Assembly: GCA_030052745.1 (NCBI GenBank)
Contig: JANBVO010000035.1
Span: 1 to 64,000, forward strand
Source: Pleurostoma richardsiae
Taxonomy: Eukaryota; Ascomycota; Sordariomycetes; Calosphaeriales; Pleurostomataceae
Length of the DNA stretch: 64,000 nt
Reading direction: 5' to 3'
Shown: in pieces, positions 55,548-64,000 of the stretch
How the letters are laid out: the number at the start of each line of letters is the position of its first letter
Numbering within the stretch: the stretch's first letter is position 1
Made by a program: the position numbers and the translations under genes
Notes under the pieces: generated by a model
Seen by the model: only the letters and a program-made list of their open reading frames with translations
What the model was told of the DNA's origin: nothing
Database searches by the model: none

Positions 55548-57549
55548 GAAGTGCGTTGAGGCCGGAAGGAAAAGGGAAAAGCCCGGTCTGCAGATTGGGC
55601 GGAGGGTGGAGAGAAGGAAGGGCCTGGCAGCGGTCCCGACGGCAGAGCGACGGATTCAGAACCAATTGATGCCCAGGATTGCTGCTTAACAGCCGTTGGT
55701 GGTGTGCAGCGTCTGTGGCCGGGAGCAGCTTATCGTGACGTCGCAGAGCAGGGGGGAAAGCGCCGGGTTGCTGATTGAGTGATGATCCCTCTGTGCTCTC
55801 CACAAAGGCCGGGCCCCTCTCGTCTATGACTACAGCGTCTGGCGGGGGACTCGCTACCAACGTACGTCGCGGCGATATAGTGCAAGTGATAATAGGCTGT
55901 GTGGATTCTCCGAACCGTGCTGCTGCAGGGCCGGTCGGCGTCGTATACCCGGTGTATCTTCTTTCAGTAAGGTGAGGGTCGTACACAGAAGATAGCAGCA
56001 GATAGCGGGGAGCTCTAGAAAGTGGTGAAAGTGGGCTGTAGCACAATGAAGGGGAGTGCGGCAGGATTGAGTCCGCAAGGGCTTGACGAGGCTAAAAAGA
56101 ACAAGAGGCCGTCTGATGCAGAGGATATCGATGCGATTGACGCCCACGAGAACTTGGCGACGGGAGGAGTTTGTACTTCTTAAGCGACGACAGAATGCAT
56201 CCACATCACATTCCAAGCCTTCTCTTTCCTGTCTTCAGCGGAGCTGTAACGAGATTTACCCAGGGTACTCAGCTCCCACTTTTCCTCTTTCTGATTAAGG
56301 TCAGGTCAGGTAAGGTCAGGCTTTGTCGAGTATAGGGGTACGATTTGGTAAGAAGGACGAGCTGTCTGGATGCAAAATTGGCAGAGAGCAGCAATGGGCG
56401 AAGATCGAATTGACTGATCGGAACGAGCAGGATCTCGACTTCTTCCTGAGGTACGTACATAAGGCACAGCACAGCAACAGCGCCTAAGCGCACCAGCTGA
56501 GCAGCCCTCGATCGGGGAGAGCAGATCGCCGCCGAGGGGGGGGTTGGCAAGGAGGGGAAGCCAGAATTGAGCGACAAGATTGGTGGAGCAGTTGCAGCTT
56601 GCGGGGAACCTTGGGACCTTGACTCGACAGTCGTCTCTCTCCCTCTCTCTCCCTTGCGCTGTCTGCTCAGCTCCAGACGAAAGAAAGCAGAGATCTAAGA
56701 TAAAGGCAATCCGGGCGGAAGGTTAAAAACAGCGCACGACGCACAGAGGTATTCAGGGTTGAAAGGCATGCAAAGCTGTCAGAACCCAGGGCACAAAAAG
56801 AAAAGAAACACATGAGCCCTAGAGTGGCTTGCAATGGCCGGCAGGACGAGGGTGGCGATGATGTTGTTGGCTGGCGGGGCTGCCGCTGTCCGAGCAGGGA
56901 TCACCCGAGTGCCCCTCTCAAGGAAGCTTAGCGGTAGCCGAGTGGACAGGATATGAGAGAATATCACTTCCGTCAACGACGATGTCATTGTGTCTAGTCG
57001 AGGCCCTGATCGCTTGCGAGCCGCTCGTTTAGACGCCGGCTAGCGGCCGCGTGAGTTGTCCGTCCCGAAACCATAGTCTCGGTGGTACCTCACGCTGGTG
57101 CTGCTGCAGGTGCTGGTACTCTCTACTAGTCCTGGCTTGACTCGACTGTCTTCGGTCGAGTCTTCCGAGAGAGAGACCGCTCTTCCCGTGCTTAGCTACA
57201 CTTGATACAATCTACCTAGTAGTTATAGAGGCTTGTTATTCTGAGCGCAGGCGAGTCTCGTAATACGGTTAGGAAACCCAGTCTTCTGGGCGTGACAGTC
57301 ATTCAGGTATCGGGTCGTTCTACTTATACACACATTGCTTCTCCATGAAAGTCATTCAAGCAACTGATAAAAGGAAGCGGGCTCTTCTTCTAGCAACAAA
57401 CAGGGGAAAGGGGCGGAGTCCCAGCTTTTGCCATGCCATGCAACAATGTTCCATTCAGATACTTTTCTGCTCCTCTTCAGTGACCGCCTCTCCTCCCTTA
57501 ACTCCCGAGTCCGTAACAAACCCGCCAGCTAGCACATCTTCCACTCTCG
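55548..57549. other. Long upstream region of the PKA gene
   Basis: 2.0 kb between the PKA start and the stop of the lectin gene, both on the minus strand. The minus strand is pyrimidine-rich near the PKA start, suggesting a long leader. Frames of up to 300 codons (for example 55153..56046, minus) are shadows of the low-complexity N-terminus. A short TRGCNNAGTGG match at about 56937 is not a tRNA. Confidence 0.5.
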
Positions 57550-58706
57550 TCAGAACCGGTGAGACCGTTTGCTGTTCGCGCGCCACGCAGTGTATCCAAC
57601 GTAGCCGCCGCCGGCAACCAGGCAGAAGAAGATGATCTTCATGAAGAACCAAGTCCAGCTGCCCTTCTCCCGCGTTGGCGGCGCACCCTTCCTGCCGCGG
57701 CCCCCGCTTCCGGGCGTCGTCGGGCGGTTACCGGCAGGCGTCGTCGTGTACAGATTCTTGGCCATGACGGAGATGATGTCGTGGTTGTCGCTCAGCTCGC
57801 CCGTCTCGGCGCTGAAGCCGAGGTACGCCACCTGCGGGATCGCAGGCGGCTCGTTGGTCTCGAAGCACAGCGTCCACTCGCCCTCCGACTTGTAGTGCAG
57901 CTCCAGCTTGAGGTATTTGTCCTGGAAGTAGGTCAGGCGGAACTTAGTCGGTACGCTGGCGTGGCGAATGCCCCGCGCCGAGCAGCCTGCGAACTCGGTG
58001 TCCTTGCCGTCCGTGTCCTTGTCGTACGACGTCTTGCCGTCGCCCACCATCGCCATGACGAAGGGAAACACAACCCCCGGCCGGTTATTTTTGTAGGTGT
58101 CGAAGAAGATGCCCAGTCCCTCGAACTTGTCCACGCTACCGAAGACAGGCCCCTGCTGGCCGCGCTGCTTGGTGAGCCACATGGCGAAGCCGTCGCCGAA
58201 CAGCTGGTTCTTGCCGTGGATCTTGAACTCGACCTCGATCTCCCAGTTCGTCGCCGTCAGCGGCACCCTCGAGAACAGCCATCCGGACTGCGACGGGTGA
58301 TCGGACGTCAGGCGAATGTACCTGTAGGGCAGAAGAGGAAGTTAGACACGCGACGTCGAGGTGGGCAGCATGCGATTGAATTCTGCGACGTACGAGTCTG
58401 TCCGAACGATCGTGTCTCCTCCAAAGTCGTACCATCGGCTCTGCATATCGGAGTCGAGATATGGCTGGGTACGACGGCGTCAGTATCCCTGCTCTCGCGC
58501 GAGCCGCTGGAGCAGCAATAAACGAACCTGAATCAGCGTATGTGTCCTCAACTGCAGCAATCGTCAGTAAACATAGAAGCTCTAAACGGCCAGGGCGAAT
58601 ATCGACGAACCCCTATGCTCTTGACCCCGTCCTCGTCTTCGCGGACCGCGCCCCAGGCACACGCTGCCAGCCACAGGGCCGACAACGATGCGGTAAACCA
58701 CATCAT
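57550..58706 (-). CDS. L-type lectin cargo receptor (ERGIC-53/VIP36/Emp47-like)
   Basis: Type I membrane lectin that binds high-mannose glycoproteins and carries them between ER and Golgi. Exons 58706..58611, 58551..58528, 58464..58394, 58321..57550 give 320 aa. A signal peptide (MMWFTASLSALWLAACAWGA) precedes the lectin domain: PYLDSDMQSRWYDFGGDTIV, then IRLTSDHPSQSGWLFSRVPL, then FGDGFAMW and GLGIFFDTYKNN, the carbohydrate/Ca2+-binding loops. One transmembrane helix (WFFMKIIFFCLVAGGGYVGY) and a short basic tail ending HRF follow. The second exon is only 24 nt; both flanking introns use the donor GTTCGT. TIM13 is divergent 460 bp away. Confidence 0.93.
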
Positions 58707-59166
58707 CCCAGGACTAGCGATACCAGGTATCGCAGAAAAGAAAAATTCAGATCGGATGGAAGGGCCAGTAATCCGCAGGACAAAAGAAAAAGAACCGAAG
58801 GGTGTGAAGGTCGGCCGTGCTGCAACGCGAGGTAGAGTTTCGGTCCCGAGAACGTGATCCGGTCAAACGTCTAGCTGGCCTTTTTACGGGCACTGCCTGT
58901 GTACCTCAGGTGGTTAGTAGCAATCCGGGGTTCAGCATTCCTCTGTTTCAAGGAGCTACCCCTGTCTTCCCCCCAGTAGAGTAGCAGCCACTCAGCCTCA
59001 CACCCTCTGAAGTCATTGCCTGCACCGCCACACCAAAAAAGAATCTCTACCTTTTCGTCCCCGTGAAGGCTTCACAGTACCAGGAATAGGTACCTCTACC
59101 AACGGCGATACTTTCACAAACCATTGCGCATCCGCTCCCAGGTATAACTCCGCACTCTCGCCCAAA
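58707..59166. other. Divergent promoter region, lectin receptor / TIM13
   Basis: 460 bp between divergent start codons, presumably a shared promoter region. No gene is recognised. Confidence 0.65.
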
Positions 59167-59489
59167 ATGGACTCAAGCGCCGTCAAGCAAGCGATCATCA
59201 AGCAGATCTTGATCGAGTCGAACACTAACAATGCAAAGATGCTGATCGAGGTACGGCGGGAACGATCCCAAGCATGTGCCCCAAGACTCCTGCTAACCAG
59301 AGCTTCTACGAGCAGAGGATAAACGAGAGCTGTTTCGACAAGTGCATCCCCAAGCCCGGCACCTCCATCTCCAGCAGCGAGAAGACCTGCGTGACCCAGT
59401 GCATGGAGAAGTACATGGCGGCGTGGAACCAGGTCAACGCGGCGTACCTCAAGAGGATACAGCAGGAGGTTGGCAACGCTGGATTATAA
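59167..59489 (+). CDS. TIM13: Mitochondrial intermembrane-space chaperone Tim13
   Basis: Small Tim chaperone that, with Tim8, escorts hydrophobic precursors across the intermembrane space. Exons 59167..59250 and 59316..59489 give 85 aa. The twin CX3C motifs are intact (Cys34/Cys38 and Cys53/Cys57), and the spacing and MEKYMAAWN sequence match Tim13. The acceptor at 59315 (gagcag) was preferred over one 15 bases earlier because it lies a normal distance after the branch point tgctaac; using the earlier one would add five residues. The protein has no presequence, as usual. Confidence 0.94.
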
Positions 59490-59788
59490 AAGCCTGGAGT
59501 CGGGGTGCATGCATACGAGATCGTGGGTCTGTGGCAATAGACGTTACGCGAGTCATCGAGCTTCCGGGACGGTTCGGAGGAGGAGCGGATTATAGACTGC
59601 ATTTGATGCTCTGGATGGCATCTGTAACAACATGGTGTAACTTCACACGCTCTAGGGACTGTACATAGGCGGCGTCGCATCTCCAATTTTTGGAAAAGAA
59701 GGGCGGCATTTCCCTCTCCGTTGGAGACATGATGGCGTCGTGATGAAGCTTGGGGTATCTTTGATTGTATTCTGCGTGTGTTCTGTGC

Positions 59789-61006
59789 TTACGGCTCCAA
59801 GCCTTTCTTCTTGGCCTCTTCTGCGGCCCTCTTCCGCGCCAGGTATCTCTCCTTGGCGCTGGAGATGTCGGATTGGGTCTTCCTCGACTTGGCTTCCTGC
59901 TCGATCTTCTTTCTCTCCTCTTCCTCCTCCTCGCGCGTCCTCTTGAGCGCCTGCTCGAGCTGCGCCTCCATCATGCGCGTCTGCCTGTCCCTCATGGCAT
60001 TCTTGCCGCCTCCGGCGAAGACACCCTTGCCCTGGTCCGCATGCCTAGGCCCCCCCGTCTGCCTACTCGCCTCCTTCTCCCTGTCGACCTCGGCCTTCTT
60101 CTTTGCCGCCACGTTCAAGCCGCCCCTGAGCAGCTGTCGCTTGTCGACGACCTGACCCTCGTCGTTGATCACCACCGCGCCTCCCTTCTCGTTGATCTCT
60201 CTCGCGATGTCTTCCTCCGTCTTCTCCTTCTCACCCGCCTCTTCTCCTTCCTCCTTCTTCTTCCCCCCAGACTTCGCGGCCTCCTCCGCCGCCCTCATCA
60301 GCTCCCGGTGCCGCTGCTCCTCCCTCTCGAGTACCTGCTTATGGAACCCCGTCATGCCGCCCATCTTGTTCCCCTTCCTCTCCTGCTCCTCGCGCCTGCG
60401 CTCCTCCTCCTCGTGCCGCCGGTCCTCCTCCTGCTTCCGGCGGTACGCCTCGGTGACGAACTTCTCCTTGTCCGCGAACTCCTCGCCCTCCGCCTCGCGC
60501 TCCCGCTGGATCTTCTTGAGCTCCGCGATCGACCGGTCGCGCTCCCGCACCTCCGCCGCCTTCACCACGTCGCTCATGTACCGCGACTTGCGCTCCGCGC
60601 CCTTGCCCGCCTCTTCGGCGCGCTTCTGCGGCTTGAACGAGTCGTAGACGGCGTCATAGTCGTATACGGACGGGTCGAGCTCCTCCGCCTGCTTGGCGTA
60701 CTTGCGCGACGAGAGCGCGCTGGAGAGGTCGCCGAACTCGGTCATCGGCGGCATTTTCGACTTTAGGGACGGCGGCCCGGGCGGCGCGCCATTTCTGGAC
60801 TTTCCGAGGATCTTCTTGCCCGATGCGCTGGCCGCTGTCGGAGAAGCGAACGCATCTAGTTCTGAGATCACCTCCTCGCCGCCCTTCTGATCTTCGTCGT
60901 CGGACCCGTCATCCCCAAATACGGGCTTGCGCTTTGGGGGCGCGGGCTTTGGTGGCCCGGATTTCTTGGTTATGTTCAGCCCATAGGATAAGCTCGGTTT
61001 GCTCAT
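59789..61006 (-). CDS. Nuclear speckle splicing regulatory protein 1-like (DUF2040)
   Basis: Highly charged, coiled-coil-rich nuclear protein of the NSRP1/CCDC55 family, linked to alternative splicing in animals. Single exon, 405 aa, start MSKPSLSYGLNITKK; an in-frame ATG 19 codons upstream is less likely since the family begins close to LSYGL. The diagnostic region is DPSVYDYDAVYDSFKPQKR...KSRYMSDVVKAAEVRERDRSIAEL, split here around the linker, followed by long Glu/Lys/Arg-rich helices (about 150-270 and 350-400). The C-terminus is KKKGLEP. The fungal function is not established. Confidence 0.86.
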   Translation of the reverse strand: MSKPSLSYGLNITKKSGPPKPAPPKRKPVFGDDGSDDEDQKGGEEVISELDAFASPTAASASGKKILGKSRNGAPPGPPSLKSKMPPMTEFGDLSSALSSRKYAKQAEELDPSVYDYDAVYDSFKPQKRAEEAGKGAERKSRYMSDVVKAAEVRERDRSIAELKKIQREREAEGEEFADKEKFVTEAYRRKQEEDRRHEEEERRREEQERKGNKMGGMTGFHKQVLEREEQRHRELMRAAEEAAKSGGKKKEEGEEAGEKEKTEEDIAREINEKGGAVVINDEGQVVDKRQLLRGGLNVAAKKKAEVDREKEASRQTGGPRHADQGKGVFAGGGKNAMRDRQTRMMEAQLEQALKRTREEEEEERKKIEQEAKSRKTQSDISSAKERYLARKRAAEEAKKKGLEP

Positions 61007-61405
61007 GGTGAAGGGATGTGGCGTGTCCAGAGTATTGTGTGCGCAAAGGCGAAGTTCGGTCACTTTTACGTTGTATTGCGAAATACTGCATAGCCACAGT
61101 ACAGTAGGTGCGCCCCACGACTGCTAGCAGCCCTGGTAGGTAGGTACCTAAGTAGCCAATCAACCACGCCATCTCATCCCCTTTCGGCCATCAACTTCTC
61201 ACTTCATTCGCACCGACTTGTCGAGAACATACACTTTTCTCCCTATATCTGCAAAAAGAGTTCTAACAATTCTCCATTCACGCCTAGGTACGTTAAAACA
61301 CTATGGAGTGAAACGTCTTTGCCGAGCGATCTGATATCTTCAGAATCAGAGACGTTCTCGTCGCCTTGGACCTCCCAAGCTCCTTTCGACATCCAGCTCA
61401 GAGAC
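61007..61405. other. Short intergenic region
   Basis: About 0.4 kb between the NSRP1-like start and the stop of the dienelactone-hydrolase gene, on the same strand. It includes a GGTAGGTACCTA palindrome near 61139. No gene is recognised. Confidence 0.65.
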
Positions 61406-62476
61406 TCAGATATACTTAGCAAGAAACTCGGCCACCTGCCTGTAACCCCTCTCAAACTCCTTCGCGTTCTTCTCGTCGTTCAGCTTGGCTTTCGCACCCA
61501 TCCACCCGTGGAACATGTCGCCGTAAGTCTCCACATGGCCTGTCTTGCCAGGCCGCGATAGGATCTCCTTGTACTGCGCCACCACGTCCGCCGGCTCGCC
61601 GGGCGAGGCGAGACAGATGTGCGGCACCGTGAGAGCCTCTGCGTCTTTGGCCTCGAGGCGTCTGGACCACGGTCTCTCATCAGTTCTTCTCCTATATAAA
61701 GGCAGGGTGGGGGGTTGGCCTATATGTGGAACCTACCCGGGATGAGCCGTCCAGCTGGCGGTAAAGCGCCTACCCTTGCCCTCGTTGCCCTCCCCGCAGG
61801 CCAGAACGGCCACTTTGCTGGTAACAGGAAGCATAGTCAGTACGACCGCTCGTAATTACCGAAGGGAAACACAAAAAGGGGGCAATGGAGGTGTGAGAGC
61901 ATACCCTCCCCAGCACAACCCCCCAACAGCGACGTGCTCTTCCACACCAGGCCAGCGCGCCCCGATCTCCCGGCGCACCTCGAGCACCTTGTCGACGTTC
62001 CTCTCGAAGTTCGCCGGTCCCGCCATGAAGTCCTTGAGCTTCGCCTGCTTCTCCTCCGTGTCGGGCGGGAACCACGCCGCCTGGCAGTACTCGCCCTCCG
62101 TGAAGTCCGGGACGAGCACGAGCGCCGTGGGCAGGTGCTCGGCGAGCCGGTCCGCGCCCTGCAGGGTCTGCGGCGCGGGGCCGAAGACGTCGTAGATGTC
62201 GATTATGGCGGAGGTGGCGTCCTCGGGGCCAGTGATGTCTGAATTGTTCGAATCAGGTTAGTTTGCCTCCGTAGAGGGGATGGGCGGTTCTGGGCCGGAG
62301 GGCGCATCTCGGACACAGCAGCTTCCGGGCCAAGGCCGGAGGCGGAGGCGTTTGAGGCCCGGGTCCGATCCTACGCTTCACTTACACGTCTTCAACCCGG
62401 CGACCGTGTCCCACCGCCCCTTGGGGGTGTACTCCGCCGAGACGGGGGGAAGCTCCATGCATGCCTTGCTCGCCAT
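61406..62476 (-). CDS. Dienelactone hydrolase family protein
   Basis: Alpha/beta-hydrolase with a cysteine nucleophile, related to enzymes that open dienelactones in aromatic catabolism. Exons 62476..62386, 62238..61905, 61817..61737, 61661..61406 give 253 aa; all introns GT-AG and in phase. The nucleophile motif is GGLCWGG (Cys139), the general base lies in GDMFHGW (His220) and the acid probably in GEPADVV. No signal peptide, so probably cytosolic. Many fungal homologues (for example AIM2-like) have unknown substrates; function beyond the fold is inference. Confidence 0.92.
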
Positions 62477-63709
62477 GGTGTCGATTCGAATCTATGTGCC
62501 TTTGTAGTCTTCCCTCTTAGCACTGAAGTGCTTCTTCACTCTACGAGCCTTCAACGAAACCGTGCAAACTCTCTCGAGCTCTTATATCTCGCCGTTGAAT
62601 GCCGCTGGCGCAACCGACATGTGCACCGTGAGCCAACTGCCGGGCCGGACTTAACCTGCCATGGCCCTTATGTCCGCGGCAGGAGTCCGCATCTCCTCGT
62701 CTGCTGCCGCTTCGGTGCCGAGCATCTACATTGCATATCGTGCGGTATAGTTGGGTAGGTAATAATAGTTTTCTATACTCGAAAGTCAATGATCGACATC
62801 GGGCAAGTACCTAGATCTTCGTTTTTGAACTGGGAGGCTTTCTCGCATTCGATATCTGGCTCGCTCTGTCGTCGGACTGCTATGTACAGTACAAGGGGGC
62901 AAAATGTTACTACACTTCAACATCTATCACGACAACCCAAGTAAATCCGCCGTCTTGTCAAATTTGCACATCCATATAGACAATTTCCCTTTGCCAGCCG
63001 ACGTATAATCCAACAAGTAGGTGTTTTGCCTCTCCCATGCTTCCCTCCGAGCACTCCTTCGCCGTCGAGATATCGCCAGATCAAGTCTCCCTTCTCATCC
63101 GCCCGTCTGTGGCTCCTCTAACCTCTAGGGGTAAGAAGGACAAAACCAGAGAACAGTGTCGGTCTTCTTGTCTTCCCGCTCCGGCACCACGGCAAGCCCA
63201 GACAACCCACACGAAGGAACCGTATCAGCCCGAAGAGCCATGACAAGCTCGAATGCAGTCTTTTTGCCCGCTATCCACCTCGCTCAGCTCGATGCGCTCG
63301 CTCACTCTAACCAGCCCAGCCCCAGCCCTCTCCTCTAAGTGTCCCGTAACCTTGCCAGATCTTTCCATGTCATGTGGCGCTCTCGCCGTCCCCTTACCGT
63401 CCTGTTTTTCTTTTCATCTTTTGGGCTATCCCCAGATCGCACCGGGCGTCTTTCCCCTCCCAGGAAAGTTCTCAAAAAAGAAGAGAGAGATATAAAGTTC
63501 TCGGGGTATCATGCATCGGAAATGCCTTCCTCTTTTTTGTTTGCTTTCTTTCTTTGTCGCTTTCTCTTTCTGCCTTTGTCACTGTCTTGCACGACTCCAT
63601 AGCTTCCTTGCTACCACATCGCCTTCTTCCTACTCCCAAACTCCTTTCTCAAACTCCTCTCCCTCCATGCTTCCCTCTTGCCCAAACAACACAGACCCGC
63701 TTACTCCTG
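62477..63709. other. Intergenic region
   Basis: 1.2 kb upstream of the hydrolase gene and downstream of the kinase stop. The right half is CT-rich on the plus strand (AG-rich on the sense strand of the kinase gene). Short frames lack family signatures. Presumably the kinase 3' UTR and the hydrolase promoter. Confidence 0.55.
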
Positions 63710-64000
63710 CTAGCACTCCCCGTCATCCTCGTCGACGACATTGCACCACGGGTGCTCCAGGACCTGCGTGATGTCAAGCCTCCTGGCCACGTCGCGGTCG
63801 AGCATGCGGCGGATGAGGTCGATGCTCTCGTCGCTGATGGTGTAGGGCACGCGCAGGTCGCGGTCCATGATCTCGTCGATGCTGTAGAAGGGGTTCTCCT
63901 TGTAGATGATGGTGTACAGCAGGATGCCCAGCGCCCACACGTCCTGCTCCTTGCCGCCGTACGGCTTGCCGGCTAGGACCTCGGGAGCGGCGTAATCTAG
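63710..64000 (-). CDS. Serine/threonine kinase C-terminus, PAS-kinase-like
   Basis: Only the last 96 codons are in the window; the gene continues beyond the right edge. The fragment starts within the activation segment (LDYAAPEVLAGKPYGG), continues with DVWALGILLYTIIYKENPFYSIDEI and RRMLDRDVARRLDITQVLEHPWCN, and ends DEDDGEC. The KENPFYSIDEI insert resembles PAS-domain kinases Psk1/Psk2, which regulate sugar flux and glycogen. The catalytic HRD and DFG motifs and any PAS domain lie outside the window, so the subfamily call is tentative. Confidence 0.82.
   Translation of the reverse strand, partial: LDYAAPEVLAGKPYGGKEQDVWALGILLYTIIYKENPFYSIDEIMDRDLRVPYTISDESIDLIRRMLDRDVARRLDITQVLEHPWCNVVDEDDGEC

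Noticed and set aside
56931-57010. tRNA-like box A (tagccgagtgg)
   Set aside because: No GGTTCGAATCC-type box B within range and no cloverleaf could be drawn.
59765-60766. 333-codon plus-strand frame opposite the NSRP1-like gene
   Set aside because: Leu/Arg/Pro-rich antisense of Glu/Lys/Arg codons.
1-64000. Biosynthetic gene cluster, CRISPR array or intact transposon
   Set aside because: No synthase, transposase, integrase, reverse transcriptase, terminal repeats or spaced direct repeats were found; the genes are unrelated housekeeping functions.

Overview
The window is nuclear DNA from a filamentous ascomycete. The evidence is short GT-AG introns of about 49-250 bp with CTRAC-type branch points, pyrimidine-rich leaders, moderately GC-rich codons, and protein families typical of Pezizomycotina. 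A secreted cellobiose dehydrogenase with a cellulose-binding module points to a plant-biomass degrader, most likely a Sordariomycete; I cannot name the species. I read 22 confident protein-coding genes, two cut by the window edges, plus one weak exon candidate, one degenerate gene relic and one unexplained in-frame coding tail. I saw no rRNA, tRNA, CRISPR array or intact transposon.

Layout. 0-15 kb (+): the end of an insulin-degrading-enzyme-type peptidase (STE23), a UBP12-type deubiquitinase lacking its expected DUSP domain, a 5.3-kb gene-poor stretch, and a class I cAMP phosphodiesterase. 16-24 kb: carboxypeptidase Y (-), ribosome maturation factor SDO1 (+), RPS18 (-, six exons, first intron GC-AG) and a secreted protein of unknown function (-). 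26-39 kb: myotubularin-type PI3P phosphatase (-), RPS3 (+), NIPA Mg transporter (-), a cysteine-rich unknown protein (-) and coronin (-). 39-46 kb: a degraded SNF2-ATPase relic (+), cellobiose dehydrogenase (-, ten exons, first intron GC-AG) and a protein with adaptor-ear-type acidic motifs (-). 47-64 kb: TBC1D5-like RabGAP (+), CorA-like membrane protein (-), PKA catalytic subunit (-), L-type lectin cargo receptor (-), TIM13 (+), NSRP1-like splicing factor (-), dienelactone hydrolase (-) and the 3' end of a PAS-kinase-like kinase (-).

How the genes relate. Most are unlinked housekeeping genes, as expected for a eukaryotic chromosome. Some share themes: endosome and vesicle traffic (myotubularin phosphatase, TBC1D5-like GAP, ear-motif protein, lectin receptor, carboxypeptidase Y), cAMP signalling (phosphodiesterase and PKA about 40 kb apart), ribosome biogenesis (SDO1, RPS18, RPS3) and Mg transport (NIPA, CorA-like).

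Exon boundaries were derived by hand from splice signals, reading-frame phase and family knowledge. No alignment or RNA evidence was available. The most unusual points are the in-frame amber codon followed by 118 open codons after the myotubularin gene, the SNF2 relic, the DUSP-less deubiquitinase with a 45-bp repeat, the two GC-AG introns, and a cysteine-rich protein with a stretched Zn2Cys6-like spacing.
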